From NCBI RefSeq assembly GCF_963526985.1, contig NZ_CAURPW010000016.1:1-42956 (forward strand): a DNA stretch of 42,956 nt. The letters are read 5' to 3'. This stretch comes from an uncultured Campylobacter sp. GTDB lineage: Bacteria > Campylobacterota > Campylobacteria > Campylobacterales > Campylobacteraceae. Positions within the stretch are counted from its first letter, which is position 1, and each line of letters begins with the position of its first letter. The translations under genes were made by a program, and so were the position numbers. The notes beneath the pieces were generated by a model, which saw nothing but the letters and a program-made list of their open reading frames with translations, was not told the origin of the DNA and ran no database searches. Shown here in pieces: positions 16,040-23,740 of this stretch.

Positions 16040-17068
16040 GTGCTAAGCGCGCCCGTTTTACGTAGGCTAAAATCGGGGCGAAATCTGCTTGCCTTTTCGC
16101 ACGGCGTCGATAGCACGGCGCTTTTTTATCTTTTAGACGAGGCGGGCGTGAAATTTGACCTTGCGATCGTGGATTATAACGTCCGCGCGCAGAGCAAAGA
16201 CGAGGTCGCCTCGGCGCGGGACTTGGCGGCCAAATTTAACAAACAAATCTACGTAAAAAGCGTGCGTCTGGGCGCGTCAAATTTCGAGCACGAGGCACGC
16301 GCGGCCAGATATGATTTTTTCGCTCAAATTTGCCGCGAGCACGGATATGAAAATTTGATCTTGGCGCATCAGTTTGACGATAAATTCGAATGGTTTTTGA
16401 TGCAGCTTGGGCGCGGTGCAGGGCTTAGCGAGCTGCTAGGCATGAAGGAGCTTGAAGCTCACGAGGACTACGTGATCGCTCGACCGCTTTTAGGCGTGCG
16501 AAAGTACGAGCTGGAGCGGTTTTTGCGTGAGCGAAACCTAAAATACTTCACTGACGAGACGAATTTGACGGATCGGTTTAAACGCGGCTTTATTCGCGCT
16601 AAATTTAGCGAGCCGTTTTTGGACGAATACTTTAGCGGCGTAAAAAAGAGCTTTGAGTTTTTGGCGGTCGATGCGTTAAATTTAACTCCTCAAATTTCTA
16701 ATCCCGCACCTAAAATTTATCTCGTAAAACGAGGCATAAACGAGCTTCGCGGCGTCGATCAGGCGTGCAAGCGGCTAGGACTCGTGCTAAGCTCGGCTCA
16801 GCGAAACGAATGCGCTCGCTGCTTAGAAAAAGGCGTGGGCTGCGTGATAGGCGGCAAGGTAGCCGTCGGGGCTGGCGCAAATTTTATACTTGTAACGCCT
16901 TACGTTAAGCCAGCGATGGATAAAAAATTTAAAGAAGTGTGCCGTACCCTAAAAATCCCGCCGATAAACCGCGGATTTTTATTTGCCGCACGAGCGGATC
17001 TTGCGCTATTTGAGGGCTTTTTTAGTCGTCTGCGTTTTGGGCACAAATTTGCGATAAAAGATGCTTGA
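16040..17068 (+). CDS. tilS: tRNA(Ile)-lysidine synthase
   Basis: It modifies the wobble cytidine of the AUA-reading tRNA-Ile to lysidine, which is essential for reading AUA. The 342 residues contain an N-terminal PP-loop written AFSHGVDSTALF (SGGxDS relaxed to SHGVDS, as in related epsilonproteobacterial proteins), then HQFDDKFEWFLMQLGRG and an RPLLGVRKYELERFL segment. The C-terminal part is short, as is typical here. The GTG start lies directly after the rimO stop; no ATG fits the conserved N-terminus. Confidence 0.93.
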   Translation: MLSAPVLRRLKSGRNLLAFSHGVDSTALFYLLDEAGVKFDLAIVDYNVRAQSKDEVASARDLAAKFNKQIYVKSVRLGASNFEHEARAARYDFFAQICREHGYENLILAHQFDDKFEWFLMQLGRGAGLSELLGMKELEAHEDYVIARPLLGVRKYELERFLRERNLKYFTDETNLTDRFKRGFIRAKFSEPFLDEYFSGVKKSFEFLAVDALNLTPQISNPAPKIYLVKRGINELRGVDQACKRLGLVLSSAQRNECARCLEKGVGCVIGGKVAVGAGANFILVTPYVKPAMDKKFKEVCRTLKIPPINRGFLFAARADLALFEGFFSRLRFGHKFAIKDA

Positions 17069-17186
17069 ATTTTTGAAATACGCTAACGCTTTCTTTACGG
17101 TAGCTTTAGATTTAACGGCGCTAGATGAGCCGACTCAAACATCTTATGAAATGAGATATCGCCGCTATCTTAAAAAGGCGGCTTAA
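17061..17186 (+). CDS. Possible small ORF, 41 aa
   Basis: An ATG overlapping the end of tilS (ATGCTTGA) opens 41 codons, MLEFLKYANAFFTVALDLTA... ending YRRYLKKAA. The amphipathic start and basic end are plausible, and the overlap would permit coupling, but there is no independent ribosome-binding site and I recognise no family. It could be chance or the relic of a longer gene. Confidence 0.3.
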   Translation: MLEFLKYANAFFTVALDLTALDEPTQTSYEMRYRRYLKKAA

Positions 17187-17471
17187 AACTCGGTTCGACA
17201 CTTAAATTTAAATTTCGCGGTCGATTGTTTGAAGGCGGCCGCAATATTTAAATTAGGCGGTTTGGTGCTAAATATGCCGCGCTAACATCCTTAAATACCG
17301 CTTACGAAAATATCGGTATCCGCAAACATAGCTTGAATTATCATGCAAAAGGCGTAGGCGTAAATATGCAAAAAGGCAAGTGCCCCAAATCTCCGATAAA
17401 TTTACGCCCGAAATTAGAATTCGGCAATAAAAGGCCAGGCGGTCTTAATCAAATTTTACAAGCAGTTATCA
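17187..17471. other. Convergent intergenic stretch
   Basis: It lies between tilS and the DUF438 gene, which face each other. A/T-rich, with several TTTAAATT words. No clear terminator or gene is seen; an open frame from 17333 runs into the opposite gene and looks spurious. Confidence 0.45.
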
Positions 17472-18824
17472 TCACTCTCCGTACTTTTTCTTTAGATCGT
17501 CCCACGTCACTAGCGTGCGTCTGCCCTCTAGGCTGCGGATGCGCGTGACGTCTTGCATCATCTCTAGCACCCCCTTAAATACGCCGTTTTCGTCGCGCAC
17601 GGCGGCGTAGTAGATGTAGATAAATTTACCGTGAAGCTCCAGCCAAAAGTCGATCTCGTCGCGCTCGCCCTTGCGAAAGGCGTCGATGATCTCTAGCACG
17701 CTAGCTACGCTTTCGCGCGGGTGGCAGTTTTTCACGTCGCGCCCGATGACGCCTGCGCTTCGCGGAAATACGCGGTGCTTGGTGTCGGTGTAAAATTTCA
17801 CGATCTCGTTTTCATCGACGAATGAGAGGTCAACCGGCATATGCTTATAAATGAGGTTGATTTGCTCTAGCGTGAGCTTGCCGGTGGCAACGTCAAAAAC
17901 GGCGTTTTTATCGCTACTTGCGTTTGGATTTAGCCCGTATTTGCTCATCAAATTTGATAGCTCTTTTAGGAAGCTTGGATTTAAAACCGCTTCGTTTAGG
18001 TCGCCGTTTTGTAAATTTACCGCGCTTAAATTCGGCTCGCTTTGCAAATTTACGTCCTTTAAATTTGACTTCGAGTCGCCGCCGGAGTCTAAATTTAACG
18101 GATAAAATTCGCTCGGTTTTTCGATGAGAAAATACCCGATCTCGTCATCGCCGCGTCTCATCGCGCGAAACTCCTCCTCGCTGATTAGCTCCAGCGACGT
18201 CGGATAGAGCGCCGTCTCCTCGCGTCCGAGCAGATCGAGTAGATTTTCGTAGATCTCGTGCTGAGCCGCGATAAACTCGTCAGCCTTGCCTTCCTCTAGC
18301 AGCTCGCGCGCTGCGGCAATACCGTCGCGCACCTTGTTATCAAAGCTCCACATAAAGCGCGACGGGCGGTCAAAGCCCTTGTTTTCTAGCATCGAGTAGA
18401 GTTGGTGCTGTTTTCTGGCGAAGTGCGTTCTATTAAAGCCGCCTAGTTTGTCGTAAATTTCAAGCCATTCGTTTTTGATAAATTTCTTTTTTAGCAGCTC
18501 TTTTGCCTTTGCGATTAGCTCGCGCGCGGCGTCGTTTTCGCTGATGTAGGTAGCTACTGGGTGGTCTTTTGGCAGCTGCGGGCGCTCGGCGGTTAGGATA
18601 CCGCGCAGGATTTCTGAGAGTTCGGCGGCGTTTTCGTCGATAAATTCGCTCTTAAAGCCTAAATTTAGTAAATTTGCGCGCACGTTTTTAAAATCGGCCG
18701 GCGTGAGTTTCGTTAGCTCCGATTTTGCAGCTTTTCTAGAGGCGAAAAAATTTACCGCTCCGCTTAAGTAATCCCTTAAAATCGCAGTCGCCAAGGCAAC
18801 GGCGGTATTATTAAATTTAATCAT
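17472..18824 (-). CDS. DUF438 / hemerythrin-like / PAS-domain protein
   Basis: The 450 residues read as three modules. The first is an N-terminal DUF438-type helical region (about 25-100). The second is a hemerythrin-like HHE domain (about 110-225) with possible iron ligands in NRTHFARKQHQLYSML, AAQHEIYENLLDLLGREE and the ALYPTSLE tail. The third is a C-terminal PAS domain (about 315-430: FDVATGKLTLEQINLIYKHM to GVLEMMQDVTRIR). Between HHE and PAS is an Asn/Leu/Ser-rich linker (about 239-290) encoded by repeated AAATTT words. Such proteins are thought to sense oxygen, NO or redox state; the output is unknown because no kinase or DNA-binding domain is attached. It follows the PilO-like gene by 64 bp. 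Confidence 0.85.
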   Translation of the reverse strand: MIKFNNTAVALATAILRDYLSGAVNFFASRKAAKSELTKLTPADFKNVRANLLNLGFKSEFIDENAAELSEILRGILTAERPQLPKDHPVATYISENDAARELIAKAKELLKKKFIKNEWLEIYDKLGGFNRTHFARKQHQLYSMLENKGFDRPSRFMWSFDNKVRDGIAAARELLEEGKADEFIAAQHEIYENLLDLLGREETALYPTSLELISEEEFRAMRRGDDEIGYFLIEKPSEFYPLNLDSGGDSKSNLKDVNLQSEPNLSAVNLQNGDLNEAVLNPSFLKELSNLMSKYGLNPNASSDKNAVFDVATGKLTLEQINLIYKHMPVDLSFVDENEIVKFYTDTKHRVFPRSAGVIGRDVKNCHPRESVASVLEIIDAFRKGERDEIDFWLELHGKFIYIYYAAVRDENGVFKGVLEMMQDVTRIRSLEGRRTLVTWDDLKKKYGE

Positions 18825-18888
18825 TTTTTATCCTTGCTTTAAATATTTTAAAGAGATTTTAGCGAGAAATAATAAAGTCGGGTTTGAT

Positions 18889-19413
18889 TTATCTTAAGCC
18901 GTAGATTTTGACGTTAAATGCCGCGCTTATTTTGTCACCGTCTTTTTGCATTTTGATAGGAAAGTCGATTTTGACGACGTTTTCATAGGTTCGCAATGCG
19001 TCTATAAAGTCGTAAAGTCTGGACGGAGTTTTTATCGTCGCGGTTATCTTTAGCTCGTTTATCAAAAACGGCTCGCTTTGAGATATATTGCTATTTTTAG
19101 ATACTACCGAGTCTAGATACTGCGATACGAATGTTACGAATTTGCCCTCGTCAAATTTATTTTCAAAAGCATCTAGCGCCGCTTTATTATCCGATTTTAG
19201 TTTATCTAGCGCCTCTTGCTTACCGTTATAAACCTGATTTATCTGCGTGGAGGCGGCGATTTGTACGCGGTTATCGTATTTTATCCGCTTGTATTCTTGG
19301 ATATTTGGAACCAAAAAACCAAAAATCATAATGAGGCAAGCGCTAATAAAGACGAGTATATATATGAGTAGTTTAGTAACATCTATATTTTGCAAACTTC
19401 TATCTTTACTCAT
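18889..19413 (-). CDS. PilO/GspM-like inner-membrane protein
   Basis: The 174 residues have a short cytoplasmic N-terminus, one membrane helix (about 13-35), a coiled-coil stretch (about 36-95) and a C-terminal ferredoxin-like part (about 110-174). This is the architecture of PilO or GspM, but sequence identity to known members is not something I can read off. It overlaps the upstream PilN-like gene by 8 bp, and that gene overlaps the PilM-like gene by 8 bp; the M-N-O order matches type IV pilus and type II secretion alignment complexes. A role in competence/transformation pseudopili (Cts-type in Campylobacter) is inference. Confidence 0.6.
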   Translation of the reverse strand: MSKDRSLQNIDVTKLLIYILVFISACLIMIFGFLVPNIQEYKRIKYDNRVQIAASTQINQVYNGKQEALDKLKSDNKAALDAFENKFDEGKFVTFVSQYLDSVVSKNSNISQSEPFLINELKITATIKTPSRLYDFIDALRTYENVVKIDFPIKMQKDGDKISAAFNVKIYGLR

Positions 19414-19930
19414 TTTGACCCTCGGAGTTATCGGTTTTGTTTGTACTGATGAAATTTAACCAGCCGTTAGGCAGCTGGTAAAAAGAGGTGTTTGACGTGC
19501 TAAAAATCGACTTTAGCGGCGTAGCCAGTAGCATATTAAAAACATCTCGGCTAGGCGTAGTTCCTTTTACAACGAGCGAATTTTCGTCCATAAAAATTTC
19601 TTCTAAAGTTATACTTTGAGGAACTAGGTCTAGTAGATTTCGCACGCTTTGCTTTAAAAGCGCGTTTGAGGAAGCTATCTGAGCCGCAACGTCACGCCTT
19701 TGCTTTAAAAGCTCGGCTAATTCGTCTGCTTGATTGATGCGCTCTTTTGTTTGCTCTATATTTTGCTTTAGCGTTTGCGTTTCGTTTTGTAACGTTTGAT
19801 TTTTAAAAGCGATAGCAAAATTTACCGCCGCAAAAATCAATACAACCGAGATTATCAAAAATATCCAAATTTTATTAAAAAGATTTAAAATAGGCTTTTT
19901 TTGAGGCTTTATAAAGCTGTAACTAGTCAT
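19406..19930 (-). CDS. PilN/GspL-C-like inner-membrane protein
   Basis: The 174 residues have a basic cytoplasmic lead, one membrane helix (about 22-43), a coiled coil (about 45-95, LQNETQTLKQNIEQTKERI) and a PilN-like periplasmic part with LLDLVPQSITLEEIFMDENS and a VKGTTPSRDVF segment. The ITLEEI...VKGT pattern is the strongest PilN hint. It overlaps both neighbours by 8 bp. With the PilM-like and PilO-like genes it forms a compact three-gene set; no pilus ATPase, secretin or pilin is in the window. Confidence 0.65.
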   Translation of the reverse strand: MTSYSFIKPQKKPILNLFNKIWIFLIISVVLIFAAVNFAIAFKNQTLQNETQTLKQNIEQTKERINQADELAELLKQRRDVAAQIASSNALLKQSVRNLLDLVPQSITLEEIFMDENSLVVKGTTPSRDVFNMLLATPLKSIFSTSNTSFYQLPNGWLNFISTNKTDNSEGQNE

Positions 19931-20918
19931 TTTTCAACTCTTTTATCATTAGTTCCGTCATTATTTTTTGCGTATCGACGGGATAGACCTCGGTTTTAAC
20001 CAAAAGTTCGTTTTGCAAATAGTGTAAAAACGTAGCGCTCGTCCTCTCCGTAGCGTCAAAAATCACGACGTCTTCGATAAAATCGCTTTCATATAGCGGA
20101 TTTGTGTAAAATTCTTTAAGCGCTAGCGAAATATAGCCGTACATACTCATATCTCGGCCAAATATCGACACAGAGGTCGCTACATCCGTGGATGCGGGCA
20201 TGTTTATATCATACCCTAGATCCTCAAACTCATCTGCCGAGCCGTCTAATTTTAGTAGCTCGTCTAGGCTCTCGACGCCGTCAAAATTAGCAAAGTCTTC
20301 ATCTACGCTTTCGATAAAATCGTCTATTTCGCTGCTTCGAACCTTATCAAACGCCGTTTCTTCGCTTGACTCTTCTAGTTTGCAAACGGCGGCGAATTTG
20401 GAAATATTTTTATGAACGATGCAAATGGCGCAAATTTCGCGGTGCGCATAGACGTAAAGCGCGTTTTTGCCTACCAAATTTTGGCTAAGGATCCTATCGT
20501 GAATGAGAGCTAAAGGAGAATAAAGCAGGCTCACGTCCGTATCGCCGAATAAATTTTCAGCCTTTCTTACGTCCTGCGTTTTTACGTAAAATATCCAGCC
20601 CGGCGCCGGATTTATGAAAGTTAGCTCCTTTGGATCTATGCCAGCTTTTTCAAGCGCGCTCATATTTCTAGGACCAACCGCGCCTTGAGACAAGGCATCA
20701 AAAAAGAGCGAAACATAAACCCATTTATATTCTTTTTGTAGATTTTTTAGATATTCTTTTGCCTTTGCCGATACCGCGCCGGTATCGTCGTTATCAAACT
20801 CCGATTTTACGGTTTTTAGAGGTTTTGAACCCTTATACGCTTCGCCGTAAAATAGGCACTTCTTGGACTCGATAACGACGCTAAGATATAAGACGCTAAA
20901 AAAACTGCGCAGTGACAA
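19923..20918 (-). CDS. PilM/GspL-like cytoplasmic protein
   Basis: The 331-residue protein has no convincing signal peptide. It contains YVSLFFDALSQGAVGPRNM near the N-terminus, a Ser/Glu/Asp-rich acidic middle (about 180-245), and a C-terminal half with SIFGRDMSMYGYISLALKEF. The position directly before PilN-like and PilO-like genes and the size suggest a divergent PilM or GspL cytoplasmic domain (actin-like fold). Classical PilM nucleotide-binding motifs are not recognisable, so the assignment rests mainly on context. Confidence 0.55.
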   Translation of the reverse strand: MSLRSFFSVLYLSVVIESKKCLFYGEAYKGSKPLKTVKSEFDNDDTGAVSAKAKEYLKNLQKEYKWVYVSLFFDALSQGAVGPRNMSALEKAGIDPKELTFINPAPGWIFYVKTQDVRKAENLFGDTDVSLLYSPLALIHDRILSQNLVGKNALYVYAHREICAICIVHKNISKFAAVCKLEESSEETAFDKVRSSEIDDFIESVDEDFANFDGVESLDELLKLDGSADEFEDLGYDINMPASTDVATSVSIFGRDMSMYGYISLALKEFYTNPLYESDFIEDVVIFDATERTSATFLHYLQNELLVKTEVYPVDTQKIMTELMIKELKND

Positions 20919-20973
20919 GCTCTCTCCTAAAATTTACGATTTTTTATCATATCTAAAATGTTATTAAATATAA

Positions 20974-21426
20974 TTAAAATAGCTCCGTTTGTAGAGTTAA
21001 AAATTTATCTCTTATCCGCATTGCTTCTTCTTGCAGATCCGCATCGACCAAATTCGACGGCTTTAGCTCTTTGTAGTCGCTCACGGCGATATCGCACATC
21101 ATGCGGATTTTATCCAGATTGGCTTTGCTTATTTTGCCTGATTTGCTGATTTTTTGAATATTCTCTAGATAGCCGTTTGAGCGGGCGATATAGGTGGCGT
21201 ATTTTTGCGAGATTTCGCTTTGCACCATCACGGTGTGGGCGAGTTTGTTGTAGACGTCTTTATGATAAGCGGAGCTAGAAAGTTTATAGGCGGTTTCATA
21301 ATCGCCCGTTTCGTAGTAAAATTTAGCTCCAAGCGCGTTTTTATAAGACGGACTAAGAGTGATAAACGAGATAAAAGCGGCCGCCAAAAGCGCCCCGATA
21401 GATAAAACCACTGTCTTTGAGCTCAT
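20974..21426 (-). CDS. Hypothetical membrane-anchored protein, 150 aa
   Basis: A single N-terminal hydrophobic segment (about 7-24) is followed by a helical extracytoplasmic domain with GAKFYYETGDYETAYKLSSSAYHKDVYN, which reads like a TPR-type helix pair, and a basic and acidic helical remainder. No lipobox is seen, so it is probably an anchored or cleaved periplasmic protein. It overlaps the DUF374 gene by 4 bp and precedes the PilM-like gene by 55 bp, so it belongs to the same minus-strand operon as miaB and the PilMNO-like genes. Function unknown. Confidence 0.75.
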   Translation of the reverse strand: MSSKTVVLSIGALLAAAFISFITLSPSYKNALGAKFYYETGDYETAYKLSSSAYHKDVYNKLAHTVMVQSEISQKYATYIARSNGYLENIQKISKSGKISKANLDKIRMMCDIAVSDYKELKPSNLVDADLQEEAMRIRDKFLTLQTELF

Positions 21427-22055
21427 TTTTCCATCTCCTTTTTTATTAGCTCCCTTGCGTCTTCTAGCGCCATGTCCGTCACGCTAAAAGGAGGCGAGAG
21501 CGTATAAGAAATCTCGCTAAAAGGCTTTGGGATTATCATTTTATCCCAGCTTTTTAGCTGCCAAAATTTACTCGCTTCGTAGTTTAAAATTTGTATTTGC
21601 GCATTTTGCTTTTGCGAGATGACGACTGCGCCGTCGGCTATGCTATGATAGGGGCCGCGCGGGCCGTCCGGGGTGATGATGACGTCGGTGCCGCTTTTTA
21701 GCTCTCTAAAGCTTTGCGCGAGAGCCTTTACCGCGCCTTTTGAGCTACTGCCCCTGATGGCGCCGATACCGAAAAACGAAATCACGCGCGCGATGATCTC
21801 GCCGTCTTTGTGGTCGCTTATCATAACTTTGGCTCGTCTTTGCGGATTTTGGCCGTTTTTCCACCAGTGTACGTAGGCAAAGCTCATTAGCGCTAGCCTG
21901 CCGTGCCAAAACAGCACGACGCAAGGCTCGTTCGTCAAATTTGTCTTAGAAAAGCTCTTTTTGCAGGTTAGAAATATAATCCAAATAAAAAAATAGATAA
22001 TGCGCGGGGCTAAATTTATAAAAACGCTTCGTTTAAATTTAGCCCACGAGCTCAC
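21423..22055 (-). CDS. DUF374 / lysophospholipid acyltransferase-like protein
   Basis: The 210 residues contain an N-terminal membrane segment (about 14-30), FWHGRLALM in the position of the acyltransferase HX4D-type block, the DUF374 hallmark ISDHKDGEIIARV, GIGAIRGSSSKGAVKAL, and ITPDGPRGP. These are the conserved blocks of the DUF374 branch of LPLAT acyltransferases, probably acting on membrane lipid or lipid A precursors at the inner membrane. It overlaps miaB by 17 bp. Precise substrate unknown. Confidence 0.85.
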   Translation of the reverse strand: MSSWAKFKRSVFINLAPRIIYFFIWIIFLTCKKSFSKTNLTNEPCVVLFWHGRLALMSFAYVHWWKNGQNPQRRAKVMISDHKDGEIIARVISFFGIGAIRGSSSKGAVKALAQSFRELKSGTDVIITPDGPRGPYHSIADGAVVISQKQNAQIQILNYEASKFWQLKSWDKMIIPKPFSEISYTLSPPFSVTDMALEDARELIKKEMEK

Positions 22056-23340
22056 CGTAAAGCACCATTCTCTTTGGATCGTTCACGCGCACTTTTAGCG
22101 TTTTGCCCAGCAGCTCTTCGCTACCTGCGACTTGAACGAGAAAGTTATTAAAGCTCCTGCCGGCGACGCCGCCGTTTGCGCGAAGCTCCTCGAAATATAC
22201 GTCGAAAATTTTGCCTTTTTGCGCCGCGACGATTTCGTCTAAAATCTCGTTGTGGCGGCTTTGCAGGCGGGTTAGGCGAGCGCTTGCGACGGCGTCGGGG
22301 ATTTGATTGGTAAATTCCGCCGCTTTAGTCATCGGGCGAGGCGAATACTTAAAACTAAAAATTTGCTCGAAGCGCACCTTTTCTAGCACATCCATCGTGT
22401 CCTCAAACTCCTCTTCGCTCTCGCCGGGAAACGCCACGATAATGTCGGTTGAGATGCTAACATTTGGACACATCGCGCGTAGCTTAGCGGCTCTATCCAA
22501 AAACCACTCTTTGGTGTAGCCGCGCTTCATCTCGCGCAGGACTTTGGTGTTTCCGCTTTGAAGGGGCATGTGCATGGATTTGCAAATTTTGGGATTTTGA
22601 CTAAAGATTTCTAAAAATTTATCGTCCATATGAAGCGGATGCGGGCTAGTAAATCGTATGCGCTCGACGCCCCCTATCTCGCTAATCTTTACGAGTAGGT
22701 CGCTAAAATCGATCTTCTCGTGCGCGCCTGAAAATCTCTTGCCGTAGTTGTTTACGTTTTGCCCGAGCAAGAAAATCTCCTTCGCTCCGCCCTCGGCTGC
22801 TTTTTTTACTTCGCGCAGGATCAAATTTGCGGGGATCGAGATTTCGTCGCCTCTGGTGTGCGGAACGATGCAGTAGGTGCATTTTTTATCGCAGCCGATC
22901 GAGATATTTATATGGCTTTTATACGGTGAGCCGCGAAATTCGCCGAATGCGTACTCGCTCTCGTCGTGATTTATGTCGGTGCTGATAAATTTAGGCGTCT
23001 TAACCGCGGCTGAAATTTTACTGACGTTTCGCGCGCCCAGAACGAAATCCACGTAAGGCGCCCGTTTAAAAATTTCGCTTCCCAGATGGCTTGCCGTGCA
23101 GCCGCAAACGCCGATTTTAGCGCCTGCTTTTTTTACTTTTTCAAAGCCGCCGACCTCGCTAAAAAGCTTATGCACGGGCTTTTCGCGCACCGAGCAGGTG
23201 TTGATGAGGATGAGGTCGGCCTCGGCGATATCGTCCGTTAAATCGTAATTTTCCTTTTCTTTTAGTTCGGCGACGATATGCTCGCTGTCGCGGACGTTCA
23301 TAGCGCATCCTAGCGTTTGGATAAATACCTTTTTGCTCAA
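22039..23340 (-). CDS. miaB: tRNA-2-methylthio-N6-dimethylallyladenosine synthase
   Basis: A radical-SAM methylthiotransferase acting on i6A37 of tRNAs that read U-initial codons. The 433 residues contain the N-terminal cluster cysteines in QTLGCAMNVRDSE, NTCSVREK and VCGCTA, the SAM cluster in SIGCDKKCTYCIVPHTRG (about residue 150), and a C-terminal TRAM domain. GCAMNxRDSE and TRGxExS-type wording identify MiaB rather than RimO. It follows the HP0268-like gene by 8 bp. Confidence 0.96.
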   Translation of the reverse strand: MSKKVFIQTLGCAMNVRDSEHIVAELKEKENYDLTDDIAEADLILINTCSVREKPVHKLFSEVGGFEKVKKAGAKIGVCGCTASHLGSEIFKRAPYVDFVLGARNVSKISAAVKTPKFISTDINHDESEYAFGEFRGSPYKSHINISIGCDKKCTYCIVPHTRGDEISIPANLILREVKKAAEGGAKEIFLLGQNVNNYGKRFSGAHEKIDFSDLLVKISEIGGVERIRFTSPHPLHMDDKFLEIFSQNPKICKSMHMPLQSGNTKVLREMKRGYTKEWFLDRAAKLRAMCPNVSISTDIIVAFPGESEEEFEDTMDVLEKVRFEQIFSFKYSPRPMTKAAEFTNQIPDAVASARLTRLQSRHNEILDEIVAAQKGKIFDVYFEELRANGGVAGRSFNNFLVQVAGSEELLGKTLKVRVNDPKRMVLYGELVG

Positions 23341-23348
23341 AACTCGCC

Positions 23349-23591
23349 TTATAAAATATGCACTTCGTACATATAGTCGTTTTCGTCTAGGCCGTAGCGA
23401 ACGGTGCGGTGATAGACGCTAAGGCCTTTTTCCTCGAAAAATTCGACCAAAGCGATGAGTTGTTTGTGGCTGTTTTCTCTGTCGAAATAGAAAATTTGTT
23501 GCGGATCTTTGGCAAATGCCGCTTCGATTTTTTCAAGAGAGATCGTTTTCGGTTTGGCGTCAAGTTGCGTTCTAGCGAGTTTTAGCTCCAT
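23349..23591 (-). CDS. HP0268-family small protein (putative nickase/RNase)
   Basis: The 80 residues match the size and pattern of Helicobacter pylori HP0268: a short beta start, an IFYFDRENSHKQLIALVEFFEEKG core and a VRYGLDENDYMYEVHIL end. HP0268 was reported as a small SMR-like-fold protein with nicking and purine-preferring RNase activity; activity here is inference. The gene sits directly before miaB, as in H. pylori. AAAGGA precedes the start. Confidence 0.8.
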   Translation of the reverse strand: MELKLARTQLDAKPKTISLEKIEAAFAKDPQQIFYFDRENSHKQLIALVEFFEEKGLSVYHRTVRYGLDENDYMYEVHIL

Positions 23592-23681
23592 CTTTAATCC
23601 TTTGAAATCTTTAATTTAATCTGTGAATATAGCAAAAACATCTTAAAAAACGCATTAAACTTCTTAAAAGTATAAAGCTTG

Positions 23682-23687
23682 TATAAT
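23682..23687 (+). promoter_or_regulatory. -10 element for nusA
   Basis: TATAAT within TTGTATAATGC, 53 bp upstream of the nusA ATG. The region upstream is the T/A-rich type typical of Campylobacter sigma-70 promoters. Confidence 0.6.
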
Positions 23688-23740
23688 GCTCCTCTAACTC
23701 AAAAATTCCCCAAAAAATAAATAACGGAGCAAAAAATAAT

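Noticed and set aside
17333..17548. 71-aa frame after tilS
   Set aside because: It runs through the end of the opposite DUF438 gene, lacks a ribosome-binding site and has no recognisable content.
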